Shown here piece after piece: positions 1 through 9,718 of a DNA stretch of 64,000 bases. This DNA comes from Paralithodes platypus (Eukaryota > Arthropoda > Malacostraca > Decapoda > Lithodidae), in assembly GCA_032716605.1 (NCBI GenBank), contig CM064580.1, forward strand, positions 39,729,518 to 39,793,517, in the 5' to 3' direction. Made by a program: the position numbers and the translations under genes. Position 1 is the stretch's first letter. Each line of letters opens with the position of its first letter. The notes beneath the pieces were generated by a model, which saw only the letters and a program-made list of their open reading frames with translations, ran no database searches and was not told the origin of the DNA.

Positions 1-565
1 AGGCTACTTCTGAGCGTAATAAAACTGTCTAATGCTAGCCAGAACAATAAAAAAAGACGTAATTTTACTGAAGAGGTTAATATGGAAAACATATTATGTT
101 ATTAGACTCATTTCCATACATGAGGCAAATCCCCATAACACGGTAATCCTGACAAATTGCAGTAAAATAAAAAAATAAACAATTATTAAATGCACAAAAT
201 TAGTTAAGTTATTTGATTAACTTAACCGATTAACTTTGAAAACTAACTTAACTTAGCTAGGCAACTTTCCAAAATGTGTTAACTTAACTTAGTTGATGAC
301 ATTTGAAGGTTAACTTAACAACTTGAGGATTATGACGCATTTTAACAGTTTATTATGGCTATCATTAGACGATTTATACAGCTTAGGAAGGATCTGTGAG
401 AGTTAAACGGGTAAAGTCTTAATCAATCCTCTGACTGTCATATACCCTTCCTAATTTGAATAAAATCGTCAAATAATAGCCAGAAAACCGAAAAGAAATG
501 TGTAGTCGGATATTGTAAGAGTTAAACTATGTATTGAACATCTCTTAGCAGAAGATCACATACAG
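1..565. repeat. AT-rich repeat DNA with one degenerate TTAA MITE
   Basis: Positions 190-330 are rich in tandem-like AACTTA/TTAACTTA words. From about 312 to 530 there is a degenerate foldback copy: GACGATTTATACAGCTTAGG faces an inverted CCTAATTTGAATAAAATCGT, the same subterminal arms seen in the TTAA MITEs at 5069-5284 and 5670-5887. No coding sequence is visible here. Confidence 0.5.
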
Positions 566-991
566 TTAGCCCATACAGTAGCGGTGACATCCTTTTCATT
601 ATATTTTGGCAACTATTAGACTATTATATTCGGGTTAGGAAGGACGTCTACCCATTAAATGAATACCGACTATCTCAATTAATACTTTTAGCTGTCATAT
701 GTCTTTCCTAAGCCGTACAAAGTCGTCTAAATGTAGTTGAAATCCAAAAATAAAGACGTCACCGGCACTGGATGGGTTAACCCTTGCAGTGCCGGCGACG
801 TCTTTTTTATTGGATTTCAGCTACATTGAGACGATTTTATGAAGCTTAGGAAGGATATATGGAAGCTAGAAGGATTAATTGATATAGTCTGTAGCCTTTC
901 ATTCGATACACAACTTTCCTAAGCTGAATACAATTGTCTAATAGATGCCAGAACATAATGGAAAGGATGTCACTGCTACTAAATGGGTTAT
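566..991. mobile_element. Two adjacent piggyBac-like TTAA MITEs sharing one TTAA
   Basis: Copy A runs 566-780 (TTAG...TTAA) and copy B 777-991 (TTAA...TTAT). Both have ends close to CCCTTGCAGTGCCGGCGACG and internal foldback arms ending in AAATCGTCTAA. They share the TTAA at 777-780, so one inserted at the target site of the other. TTAA target choice is the hallmark of the piggyBac superfamily. No transposase is present, so these are non-autonomous. The superfamily call is inference from TTAA and the CCC ends. Confidence 0.6.
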
Positions 992-1013
992 CACTAGGGA
1001 TCTTCATTTGTCC

Positions 1014-1014
1014 G

Positions 1015-1054
<40 letters not shown>

Positions 1055-1075
1055 ATATATATATATATGATGTGA
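1014..1075. repeat. (TA)n microsatellite
   Basis: Pure TA dinucleotides with one short interruption. Similar TA tracts occur at 11580-11690, 12865-12960, 14011-14095, 15975-16035 and 26791-26880, mostly at the edges of retroelement copies. Confidence 0.9.
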
Positions 1076-1299
1076 TCAAGGCATTTTTTTGCTATGTATT
1101 TTTAGTTTGCCCCTTAGAATATGATACCCCCTTCCCAGACCCCCTTTAAATGAAACAAAACCCCCCAGACCCCCTTCAAGCTAAATATGTGCAGTTGCCC
1201 ACATAAGTTCTGTCCTCTTCGTGATTATATGCATGGAAATATACTGCGCATGATATAATTACGAGTGTAGTTAAACTACACCGTTTCTTATATATTGTT

Positions 1300-1545
1300 C
1301 AGTGGTTAACGCATTTAACTATACCCTATTCATAATAATTTGGCCAATAATCATGACCACTAACCTCTATAATGGAAAATGACTAGAGTAATCGAGTCAA
1401 TACTTCTACCGTTTGGGAAGAGTCAGCCAGGGAATAGGTGTGGAAGTTTACAAACCATTTGCTCTAGCCCTTTTTGAGTGACAGAGGATAGAGATCACGA
1501 TTGTTGGCCTACCTATCATGAACACGGCATAATCAACTGATAGTA
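1300..1545 (+). repeat. Interspersed repeat, ~245 bp, also at 50590-50822
   Basis: Shares long blocks with 50590-50822: a TTGGCCAA-type start, then GACTAGAGTA, then GAAGAGTCAGCCAG, then AATAGGTGTGGAA, then TTTGCTCTAGCCCT. Same orientation in both copies. No ORF and no clear terminal repeats, so the class is unknown. Confidence 0.6.
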
Positions 1546-1563
1546 AATAGAAACCCTGCGCAC

Positions 1564-1791
1564 AATCGACCACTTGCGAGTTTCAGGCTATAAGGAAGTT
1601 GGATCCGTAAACATCGATATGGAACAGAAATACAATAATAATGTAGATTTCTGACGGAGAGAAAGTATGATTAGTTTGGTTTTAAGTATTGATATTTACT
1701 ACGACCTTATGTTAGTTGCTTAATTATGCTAAGTATGGATTTATATATACCTCTAACTTCCTTATAGCCTGAAACTCGCAAGTGGTCAATT
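1564..1791. mobile_element. MITE with ~39-bp terminal inverted repeats
   Basis: The left end (1564-1602) and right end (1752-1791) are near-perfect inverted repeats reading GACCACTTGCGAGTTTCAGG, then CTATAAGGAAGTT. About 150 bp of AT-rich DNA lie between. A second copy around 62670-63290 has a 489-bp TTAA element inserted inside this same end sequence. Superfamily not recognised. Confidence 0.7.
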
Positions 1792-1916
1792 CAAACTATA
1801 TATTACTGTCATACGTAAGATCGCGACGGGGAACAGAACTGATGTGGCCAATTGTAAAAAAAAATCATAGAAAAAACGTTCCAATCCAAGGACGGTTTCT
1901 CCTAAAATGATACCCG

Positions 1917-2123
1917 TGTTTTTCATACTCACGCTTATATCAGTTTTTTTCTTCATACTCACGCTTATGCCATTTTTTTTTCATACTCACGCTTATTTGT
2001 TTTCATAGTCACTCTTATAGCCTACCCGTTTTTTCATAATCACGCTTATATTTGTTCATACGCTTATACCAGTTTTTTTTCTTTCATACTCACGCTTATA
2101 CCATTTGTTTTCATACTCACGCT
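1917..2123 (-). repeat. Splice-donor-motif minisatellite, distal part
   Basis: Units of about 24-28 bp. On the minus strand they read GTGAGTATGAAAA, then an A-rich spacer, then CTGGTATAAGC. It is the same array as 3040-3604, from which it is separated by an inserted LINE fragment. Each full unit holds a consensus 5' splice site (GTGAGT). Confidence 0.8.
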
Positions 2124-3036
2124 TTTTTTTTTTTTTTTTTTTTTTAAGAGACAATGAACGGAGGAAGGAAAAACACAGATAAAACAAAAAGGTCCATGTG
2201 CCTAAAGGCATCCTCCATTCATAAAATGTTTGTAACAACTGGATTTAAACATTTGTTGATTGTAAGTTTGTGGAAAGCAATTCGAGGGAAGTGAATTCCA
2301 AAGAGTAGTAGCTCTGGGGATAAATGAATTCTGATAAGCAGAAGTTCTGCATTGTGGAGGAGAAAGTGTAAATTCATGGGCGCTCTCAGCTGCCCTAGTT
2401 CTACGGGGAAAGATGTGGAGAGGCGGCACAATTGAAGCAAGTTCCTCGGAACAATTGCTGTGAAAATATCTGTAGAATAATGCAAGGGATGCAACGTTTC
2501 TTCGTATGGCTAATGTAGGAAGGTCCTGTGTGATTGCAGGGTTATTGATTAATCTAATAGCTTTATTTTGAATTTTGTCCAACTGCCTCAATGCAACCAC
2601 TCCACTTCCACCCCACAGAGGTGAACAGTAATCCATCTGAGAGCGCACATGACTTTTATATATTACGGCCAACTGCTCGTCAGTGAAGAATTCTCGAACT
2701 CTGTACAGGAGTCCCAGTTTTTTAGAGGCATTCTTAGCAATGCTTCTAACATAATGTGTCCAGCTCAAGTTAGTAGTTAATGTTACACCGAGAATGTCAA
2801 TACTAGGGGAAGTGGGAATATTTACATCATTAAAAAATATATGGGAGTCAGTGAGATTCTGTCGGTTAGAAAATTGAATGTACTTGGTTTTCTGTGCATT
2901 AAAGGAAACTAGATTCTCTTGTCCCCATTCATTAATTCTAGAAAGGTCCTGGTTCAGAGAAATTGCAGTGTTTATTTTTGAATTTATAAGATCGGGTTGG
3001 GTGAAAGAATTGGTAAATGTGAAGGAACTGTGGAGT
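2124..3036 (-). pseudogene. Jockey/CR1-like LINE 3' fragment inserted in the minisatellite
   Basis: A minus-strand reading frame of about 280 codons covers the C-terminal part of a non-LTR reverse transcriptase. Visible are the LGVTLTTNLSW block, AIYKSHVRSQMDYCSPLW, LDKIQNKAIRLI and a tail with FYRYFHSNCSEEL and LWNSLPSNCFP; these are conserved in many jockey/CR1-type LINEs. The catalytic FxDD part and the endonuclease are missing, so the copy is 5'-truncated. A poly(T) tract at about 2124-2146 on the plus strand is its poly(A) tail. It is the best preserved of five fragments of this family (others: 13005-13850, 14695-15950, 35550-35850, 36555-37120). Retrotransposition into the minisatellite is inferred from array sequence on both sides. 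Confidence 0.75.
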
Positions 3037-3039
3037 GCC

Positions 3040-3604
3040 AGTTTTTCATACTCACGCTTATACCAGTTTTTCATACTCACGCTTATACCAGTTTTTCGTA
3101 CTCACGCTAATACAATTTTTTCATACGATTATACCAGTTGTTTTCATACTCACGCTAATACCAGTTTTTTCATACGATTATACCAGTTTTTTTCATACCC
3201 ACGCTTATACCAGTTATTTTCATACCCATATAATTATAAGGTTCTTTCATACTCATGCTTATTTGTTCATACTCACGTTTATACAATTTTTTTCATAATC
3301 ACGCTTCCATATGCTTCCACCATTTTTTTCTTACTCACGCGTATTTTTTCATGTGCTTATTTTTTCATATGCTTATTTTTTCATACACTTATTTTTTCAT
3401 ACGCTATTTTTTTCATACGCTTATACCAGTATTTTGTTGTCACACTCATGCGTATACCAGTTTTCTTCATACTCACGCTTATACCAGTTGTTTTCATACT
3501 CACGCGTATACCAGTTTTTTTCATACTCACGCTTATTTTACACCAGTTTTATTTTATTTATTTTATTTTTATTTTTATTTTTTTATTTTTGTTTTCATAC
3601 TCAC
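3040..3604 (-). repeat. Splice-donor-motif minisatellite next to LDLa exon 4
   Basis: Tandem, variable units of about 22-30 bp. Minus-strand unit: GTGAGTATGAAAA, then CTGGTATAAGC. The first unit begins exactly at the intron's 5' splice site (exon end 3605, GTGAGT at 3604-3599). With 1917-2123 the array carries about twenty donor-like GTGAGT words, some mutated (for example GTGGGT, GTGATT). Confidence 0.8.
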
Positions 3605-3724
3605 TTGTAGGATAGGTACAGCCCACCTCATCCTTGCCGTCCAGGCAGTCCTGGACCTGGTCACACTTGGTGCTGGTAGACAAGCATCTATTGCCGTCGC
3701 ACATAAACTCGCCCAAACCACAGT
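3605..3724 (-). CDS. LDLa-repeat protein, exon 4 (LDLa domain 2)
   Basis: This 120-bp exon encodes one complete LDL-receptor class A repeat. The minus-strand reading gives D-C-G-L-G-E-F-M-C-D-G-N-R-C, then STSTKCDQVQDC, then LDGKDEVGC. The six cysteines and the acidic calcium-binding end (D-x-x-D-C-x-D-x-x-D-E) are all present. The acceptor is CTTTCCCCAG|A (AG at 3726-3725) and the donor CTACAA|GTGAGT (3604-3599). Both ends are phase 1, the usual arrangement for LDLa exons, and it joins in frame to the exon at 6266-6418. LDLa modules bind ligands or calcium outside the cell in lipoprotein receptors, matrix proteins and mosaic proteases; which of these this gene is cannot be told. The gene continues beyond the left edge. 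Confidence 0.85.
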
Positions 3725-3784
3725 CTGGGGAAAGGAATTAAGGGACTATATGTGGCTGATTTTTTCGTCTATTCAGTAATTTAT

Positions 3785-4510
3785 TCATTTATTTCTTAGT
3801 TTCCTCGCTAGACCTCCATCAAGCTTAGAAAAACATCCCCTGGACACCCCTTCAAGATAAATTTGTAAATTTCCCGGCCAAAGGCCGATTCCTCTTAAAA
3901 TTACAGGCTCGCTATCGCTCGCCAGGGAAAAATCGACACCTAAATAGCACAAAAGGTCTTAATATTGACAAAGAAATGGGGCGAAAGTTATTATAAACTG
4001 ACAAACTAATGGGGCACACGTCTTAAAATCTAAAACTAATGGGGCTAAACAAGAGGAAGAAGGGTGACCAGAAAAACGGCCCATCTCCCCTTAAGGTTGT
4101 CATCCACCCACACATGACGCGTTTTTTACATTATACCATAGCTACCTGCAGACGATATTTTCAGCTTAGGAGGGATCTCTATTGATAAATGGGATAAGGA
4201 ATATTCCTTCATCTACTTAAGGGGACGTTATGTTACATATTTATATATATTTTGTTTTTTTCTATTATTACCGGTACATATATTCGTTTTTGTTTGCTCT
4301 CTAGACCTCTATCAAGCTTTAAAAATCATAAACCCAAGACCCCCCTTGAGATAAATTTGCACAATCGGCCGAAGCCCGATTCCTCCTAAATTACTGGCGC
4401 GCTATCGCTCGCCAGGAAGAAATAGACACCTGGATAAGGTGAAAGGTCTTAAAATCACCAAACGAACTGGGCGAACGTCTTATAATCTCATAATTGGGCT
4501 AAAAATGAAG
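3785..4510. repeat. Copies of the TTAA-family repeat R1 (two partial copies)
   Basis: Family R1 is marked by CGCTATCGCTCGCCAGG, a CCGAAAAATTTACAAA arm and A/T-rich (AAAT)n-like stretches. Here it occurs at 3785-4090 and 4290-4510. Between them (4130-4250) is a truncated arm of the TTAA MITE family (CAGACGATATTTTCAGCTTA). The same family recurs at 6613-6993, 7040-7350, 9960-10130, 11300-11370, 12470-12760, 49070-49610, 50210-50540, 52112-52463, 57903-58000, 58463-58640 and 59743-61004. Confidence 0.55.
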
Positions 4511-4530
4511 AAGGGATTAAAAAAAAAATT

Positions 4531-4980
4531 GTTGTTGTTGTTGTTGTTGTTCCCCAAGCTGCCTGGCCGAACAGCCCCAAGGCCCCGAGCAATTCCAAGG
4601 CCATAACCGAGTGCCCCCACAGAACCCTCCCCGCCGACCACAATAAAGCCTGGGTGACCGAAGCCACTCCATGGGGGGGGGGGGGGGGGGGGGGCTGAGG
4701 AGGGTGCGGAAACGCCCGGGAAACCAAAGCCCCACCCAGGGCCCTGTGCCCCTCAGCAATTATGAAGAGAAAGTTGAGGGGCAAGGGAAAAATGTGACGC
4801 TTTGGCTTCCAATCTTGGTAGATTGGGAGGTCAATCCACGGAAGAGACGCCGTCACTTGAGATCTAGAAAATATATAAGTTAAAGGAAAAGTCAGAGTAA
4901 GCTATGGGTATGGCAGAGATTGCTCAGCTCTCACTCTGATAGACCAGCCCATCACCACTCAGAAAAAAGTACTCCTTAAC
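4531..4980 (-). mobile_element. Retroposon with (AAC)n tail, copy 1
   Basis: It starts with (GTT)n at 4531-4552, which is an (AAC)n tail on the minus strand. The body is shared with 48305-48850 and 63412-63690 (plus strand): GGCCGAACAGCCCCAAGGCC, a poly-G run (4673-4694 here), then TGCCCCTCAGCAATTATGAA. No ORF is credible. It could be a SINE or the 3' end of a LINE; no clear A/B box was found. Confidence 0.6.
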
Positions 4981-5068
4981 TTCGACAAATCCTTTGTAAC
5001 CTGAATATAATCGTCTGGGAGTAGCAAGAAAACAAATTAAAAAACGCGCATGCGCTTCTAAGGATTAC

Positions 5069-5284
5069 TTAACCCTTTCAAGATCCGATTATGCATTTAT
5101 TTTCTATGTTCTGGCTATTATTAGACGATTTTATTCAGATTAACAAGGGTGTATGGAAGTCAGAGGGTTAAGTGCGATAGTCTGTACCCTTATCATTCCC
5201 ACAGATTCATCCTAAACTGTATAAAATCGTCTAATGATAGTCAGAATAAACTATCAAAATGCGTCATAATCTTGAAAAGGATTA
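5069..5284. mobile_element. piggyBac-like TTAA MITE (CCCTTTCAAGAT type)
   Basis: TTAA-CCCTTTCAAGATCCG at the left; a degenerate ATCTTGAAAAGGATTA-type end at the right (5271-5284). Foldback arms GACGATTTTATTCAG and CTGTATAAAATCGTC. The sister copy at 5670-5887 keeps TTAA on both sides. Confidence 0.6.
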
Positions 5285-5289
5285 TATGT

Positions 5290-5665
5290 TGACCACACTG
5301 TAAGTGTCGTGGAGAGCCGAATGTCGTACACAATATACATAGGCATATACTAAATAAAGGGCACCTTTTGTCTGTTTGTTCATGAACTACTCCCTCTGTT
5401 TTCAAGATACTTGGCATGCATACTAAGGGGGTGCCAGAATAGGTTTGAAGTGGGTGTGTATGTGTGGGAGGGGGGAATAGACAGCCCATACTTCGATTTT
5501 CCCTGGGCAGCGCGGGGTACCTCAGCTAGTATTTGCATAATAATGAATACATACATATAACATACATAGGCCTACAACATAACAAAATGTATGTAAAATG
5601 CACACATATACATCAACAATACGAAGCTTCAATATACTTAACATACAAAACATGCACATTATCAA
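5290..5665. other. No gene seen
   Basis: Unique-looking AT-rich DNA with a short GGGGGGAAT tract near 5470 and TACATA-rich sequence at 5540-5660. Short ORFs here have no recognisable domain. Confidence 0.4.
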
Positions 5666-5669
5666 ATAT

Positions 5670-5887
5670 TTAACCCATTCAAGACATGATTTACGCATTT
5701 TGTTTTGTAATGTCTGGCTATTATTAAACAATGTTATTTACATTAGGAAGGGTATATGGAAGTCAGAGGGTTAATTGAGCTAGTCTTTATCCTCTTAATT
5801 CCCAAAGATCCTTACTAAGCTGTATAAAATCTTCTAATGATAGCCGGCATATACTGTCAAAATGCGTCATAATCTTCAAGACGTTAA
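5670..5887. mobile_element. piggyBac-like TTAA MITE
   Basis: TTAA at 5670-5673 and 5884-5887. Left end CCCATTCAAGACATG; right end with CATAATCTTCAAGACG, an imperfect inverted repeat of it. Same family as 5069-5284. Confidence 0.6.
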
Positions 5888-6265
5888 CTAGTGAAGCATA
5901 CTGATTTGATATTTGAGGCCCAATATTTATTTAACAATCCATTGATTGGTGTCTACATTGATCAACTATAAAGTGTACTTTGAAGTTCTGACCACAAAAA
6001 AAAAAAAAAATAAATAAAAAAAAAAAAAAAATAATAAAAATAATAATAAATACAAAACAAAAAAAATAAAAAAGGAAACACGCTTACGTTATTGAAATGT
6101 ATGTGGATATACAGTATTGCACAGGGTCCAGAGAATGCCAGTAATGGTCGCTCTTCTGTATATCTAAAATGGCTTACTTAAGAAAGGGAAAGGGGTGGGA
6201 CCTTTTATTTGTTTTTTCTATCATTTATTTATTTTATTTTATTTGTTTAACATGCCACCACTTAC
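5888..6265. other. Intron 3 of the LDLa gene, with A-rich tract
   Basis: Positions 5994-6074 are an A-rich (A)n/(AAT)n stretch. The remainder lies just downstream (minus strand) of the exon 3 donor and shows no further exon. Confidence 0.45.
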
Positions 6266-6418
6266 CGCAGCCATCTTCGTCATCTCCGTCAGGACAGTCT
6301 TCAATATCATCACAGCGTTTGTATTCACAGATCCATTTCCCGCTGGCACACCGCCAAATGTCTTGGCAACTCAATGGTTCCGAATCAGTGGTGGTGGTGG
6401 TGGCGGCGGTGGGGATGT
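6266..6418 (-). CDS. LDLa-repeat protein, exon 3 (linker plus LDLa domain 1)
   Basis: This 153-bp exon is phase 1 at both ends. It begins with a threonine-rich linker (IPTAATTTTT, encoded by an ACC/GCC run) followed by DSEPLS. One LDLa repeat then follows: CQDIWRC, ASGKWIC, EYKRCDDIEDC, PDGDDEDGC. All six cysteines and the acidic calcium-site cluster are present. The acceptor is CTATACAG|ACATCC (AG at 6420-6419) and the donor CTGCG|GTAAGT (6265-6260). The first codon is completed by the last base of the microexon at 8488-8530, giving Asn; the last base joins exon 4 to give Asp. The linker suggests an extended, possibly O-glycosylated spacer before the LDLa modules; that is inference. Confidence 0.85.
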
Positions 6419-6477
6419 CTGTATAGGGTTAAATATGGAAACCAACGTTAATCTACATGATAATGTTATAGCTACTT

Positions 6478-6481
6478 TTCT

Positions 6482-6525
<44 letters not shown>

Positions 6526-6526
6526 C
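6478..6526. repeat. (ATCA)n microsatellite
   Basis: About eleven ATCA units, 60 bp upstream (minus strand) of the exon 3 acceptor. Confidence 0.9.
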
Positions 6527-6612
6527 ACACTATATCTCGACGGCAAACATCATGGGTGCTTGTGTAGACCCCAGTCTACAGATACAGTGTATACAGCAAC
6601 CTGGATGGACCC

Positions 6613-6993
6613 TTAAGGGGGGTGACCTGCTTTTTGTTATTTCTGTCCTTTTCTCTCTTTCTCTGGCTTGTATCCATTCGGCCCCATTTAGCCAACTATT
6701 TTAAGACGTTTATCCCCATCTAGGTGTCGATTTCTTCCTGGCGAGCGAAAGCGAGCCAGCATTATATGAAGAAATCCGGCTTCGCCGGAGAAAATTTTCT
6801 ATCGAAAAATGTACAAATTTAGCCTGCTGTCAAACAAAAATTAAAAATATGCTGGCTCGCTACCGCTCACCAGCAAAAAATTGACACCTGGATGGGGATA
6901 AACGTCTTAAAACAGTAGGCTGAATGGGGCCAAATGGATACAAGCCAGAGAAAGATAGAAAAGGACAGAACAAAAACAGGTCACCCCCCTTAA
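6613..6993. mobile_element. Foldback TTAA MITE (R1 palindromic form)
   Basis: TTAA at 6613-6616 and 6990-6993. Ends are inverted repeats TTAAGGGGGGTGACCTG. Arms of about 170 bp include GCTGGCTCGC / GCGAGCCAGC and TTCTATCGAAAAATGT. About 60 bp of unpaired DNA lie in the middle. A second, slightly decayed copy is at 52112-52463. TTAA targeting suggests piggyBac mobilisation. Confidence 0.7.
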
Positions 6994-7039
6994 GGGGATA
7001 GTGGCCGCTTCTTTGGTCTATTAATTTATGTATTCATTT

Positions 7040-7350
7040 ATTTTTTAGTTTCCTCGCTAGACCTCCATGAAGCTTAGAAATACACCCCCTAGATCCCCCT
7101 TCTAGATAAATTTGTAAATTTTTCGGTAGAAAAATTTCCCGGTTTTCTCTTAAAATTACAGGCTCGCTATCGCTCGCTAGGAAAAAATAGACAAAAAATG
7201 GCACGAAAGGACCTAATATTGACAAAGAAATTGGGCAAAAAGTCTTAAAATCGACAAACTAATGGAAGGAACATCTAATAATCTCAAAACTAATATGCTA
7301 AACACGAGGGAGAAGGAGGTCCAGAAAAAGCGAGTAGTACCCCCTAAGAG
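7040..7350 (-). repeat. R1-family repeat copy
   Basis: Carries the family blocks CCTCGCTAGACCTCCATGAA, TCGGTAGAAAAATTTCCCGG and GGCTCGCTATCGCTCGCTAGG. Non-coding. Confidence 0.55.
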
Positions 7351-7506
7351 ACCAGTCACTCACAAACGACAATGGCCAGAAACTTGGTAGTCATAGTTGG
7401 CGACCAAAGCTTTGGCGACGTCACCAAAGCTCTGGCGACGTCACAGTATAAACAAAGATTAATGTTCAACAACAAGTATACCGCTGCTCAGAATGCCCTA
7501 CAATAT

Positions 7507-7719
7507 TTAACCCTTTGAGTACCAGCGACGTGCGCTATCTTTTATTCTAGCTATATTAACACGATATTGTGCAGCTTAGGAAGGACCTCTAACGGTAATA
7601 ATGCTTCAAACTATCTCGACCAACCTTTTGAACTACCACAGATCCTTCCTGTTGCAAAATATCGTCAAAATATAGCTTGAAAACAATATAACGCACGTCA
7701 CTGGTACTCAAAGGGTTAA
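7507..7719. mobile_element. piggyBac-like TTAA MITE (CCCTTTGAGTACC type)
   Basis: TTAA at both ends (7507-7510, 7716-7719). Terminal inverted repeats CCCTTTGAGTACCAGCGACG and its inverse, length 213 bp. Whole-length foldback. This is the cleanest copy of a family also at 9472-9685 and 58243-58455. Confidence 0.8.
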
Positions 7720-8300
7720 TGATATATGATGTGGCTAATGAACACCTATTAAGATACACTGGTAAGCTTAGTAACTGATCCTATACACCTATCGTGGAAA
7801 TACTTTAGCATTTATATATAAATTGACCTAATGGCCTCTGGGCTATAAACAGGCTAGTCCAAGCTAAGTTTCAGACTGTGCGCGTATTCTTTCATTATTA
7901 GTTTTCTTTCATTACCTGTTACCATGGTAACAAGGCAGCTGTGTGTGAGCCATTGACGGAACGGTCCTTGGGGTTGAGAGAGGCCGGTCACCGACCGAAA
8001 ACTAATGGGCTAAACATGAGGAAGAAGGGTGACCAGAAAAAACGACCCAATAATGTGCATTAATAATAGGCTAGTCCTGTCCAGAGTGAGGTTTGGCATC
8101 CTCTACCCAACCTTAGCCGTTTCTGACCGTCTCTTTTCCTGTAGCCTACTACTTTTCTTACTTTGGGGGAGGGAGGCTAGGAATCCTCTTCCCCTTGTCA
8201 AATTCACCTACTAGTCGAGACAAAGAAAGAGGCGAGGGAACGCGAAAGTGGTCTAGGACACTAAGAATTGGAACTTTAAATATTGTTTCTGTTTGGGCTC
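7720..8300. other. Non-coding stretch
   Basis: Contains a palindrome GTTACCATGGTAAC near 7918-7931 and a short R1-like fragment at 8000-8045. At 8300-8350 is a possible short tail of the LINE family seen at 51540-51645 (TATGGGGTATGTGCCTGAGT). No exon recognised. Confidence 0.35.
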
Positions 8301-8487
8301 TGTTTCGAGTCGGCCATCCCCAGCTATGGGGTATGTGCCTGAGTATACAGTACAGTATACATACATACAATAATAAAAATAACAATAATAACGAAGAGAA
8401 TAACAAGAAGAAAAAGAAAAAAGTAGGAAAAGAAGAAATCAATCATTCAATCAACAAATATTCCTCCTAAATAGTGCTAATACTTAC

Positions 8488-8530
8488 TGAAGATGTCAGG
8501 CAGAATCCCAGAGTCGTCCTCGAACTGGGT
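8488..8530 (-). CDS. LDLa-repeat protein, exon 2 (43-nt microexon)
   Basis: This very short minus-strand exon reads TQFEDDSGILPDIF plus one base. The acceptor is TTGACCACAG|ACC (AG at 8532-8531) and the donor CTTCA|GTAAGTATT (8487-8479), both strong consensus sites. It starts in phase 0, matching the signal-peptide exon at 17268-17378. It ends in phase 1, matching exon 3 at 6266-6418, where the split codon becomes Asn. It encodes an acidic linker between the cleaved signal peptide and the Thr-rich stretch. Support is the double splice consensus plus phase agreement on both sides; there is no domain to recognise. It is too short to appear as an ordinary ORF. Confidence 0.7.
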
Positions 8531-8534
8531 CTGT

Positions 8535-9048
8535 GGTCAAGATAAATAAAAATTAAGGGGTATGAAAAAGGAATAAAAACGGTATGAAATAGTAAGGTAT
8601 AAAAACGGTATAAAAACTATATGAAATAATAAGGTATAAACTATTTGAAATAATGAAAAGGTATAAACGGTATGAAATAATAAAAAGGTATACAAAATGT
8701 ATAAAAACTATATGAAATAATAAGGTATACGCTACACGATATGAAATAATAAGGTACCAGTAAAAAAACGTTATGAAATATAAGGTATAAAAACGTTATG
8801 AAATATTGAGGTATAAATACGACACCGGGTATGAAATAATAAGGTATAAATACGATATGAAATAATAAGGTATACACGATATGAAATAATAAGGTAGCCT
8901 ATAAAAACGGTATGAAATTATAAGGTAGCCTATAAAAAAAACAGTATGAAAAAATAAGGTATAAAAACGGTATGAAATAATAAGGTATAAAAACGGTATG
9001 AAAAAATAAGGTATAAAAACAATATGAAATAATAAAGTATGAAACGGT
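8535..9048. repeat. Minisatellite, GGTATGAAATAATAAGGTAT type
   Basis: Tandem units of about 26-30 bp reading GGTATGAAATAATAAGGTAT followed by AAAAAC, with many small variants. It begins about 20 bp beyond the acceptor of the microexon and continues past an inserted LINE tail to about 9460 in weaker form. On the minus strand, the sense of the LDLa gene, it is T-rich. Confidence 0.75.
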
Positions 9049-9057
9049 AGGAAATTT

Positions 9058-9222
9058 ATCTATCTATCTATATGCTCAGGCCCAATCCCCATTTTGGGGG
9101 TAGCCGACTCAAGACAGAGCAAGAACAGGGAAAACACAAAAACAACATAAAAACAAAAAATAAACACAGATAAAAAACACAAACTCACACATCCAGGTCA
9201 CCCAGGAGAAGACCCAGAGACC
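9058..9222 (-). mobile_element. 5'-truncated RTE-like LINE tail with target duplication
   Basis: A 165-bp piece starting with the 3' terminal (ATCT)n and CTCAGGCCCAATCCCCAT, then TAGCCGACTCAAGACAGAGC. It matches the 3' untranslated part of the LINE copy at 54878-55775. AGGAAATTT(AT) flanks it at 9049-9057 and 9223-9231, a target-site duplication from target-primed insertion into the minisatellite. Confidence 0.8.
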
Positions 9223-9471
9223 AGGAAATTTATAAAATATATAAAAAGGGTATGAATGAGGTATTGTATGTGCTTACCTTCACACTGTAAAACATCAACG
9301 GTATGATAAAGGTATATAGAAATAATTGGGTATACTGATGGTGATTTACCTTTCAATAGTACTGCATGTGCTTATCAAGTACTGCACTGCCCATTGCTAA
9401 ATATCAAGGGTATGAAAAAGGTGTATACAAATCATTGGGTAGCCTATAATAAAAAGGTCAATATTCTGTGT

Positions 9472-9681
9472 TTAACCCTTTCACTACCGATGCCGTCCTT
9501 TTATCTATATTCTGGCTACTATGAAATGATATTATTCAGCTTCAAAAGGGCCTCCAGCAATTAACAGGCTTCGAACTATCTAACTCAACCCTTTTTAATA
9601 CAACAGATCCTTCATAAACTGCATAAAATCGTCTAAATATAGCTAGAATATAATCAAAAGATGTGACCGGTACAGAAGGGG

Positions 9682-9685
<4 letters not shown>
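9472..9685. mobile_element. piggyBac-like TTAA MITE
   Basis: TTAA at 9472-9475 and 9682-9685; ends CCCTTTCACTACCGATG and CGGTACAGAAGGGG. Followed at once by (GA)n to 9716. Confidence 0.7.

Positions 9686-9716
<31 letters not shown>

Positions 9717-9718
<2 letters not shown>

Noticed and set aside
2878..3779. Long plus-strand frames rich in Phe/Ser/Tyr/His
   Set aside because: They are translations of the 24-28-bp minisatellite in several frames; the real coding signal here is the minus-strand LDLa exon.
4488..4883. Pro- or Gly-rich frames near the poly-G run
   Set aside because: Part of the (AAC)n-tailed retroposon and a homopolymer; three copies in the window drift without codon constraint.
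8535..9048. CRISPR-like array
   Set aside because: Units are head-to-tail with no unique spacers of constant length; it is a eukaryotic minisatellite.
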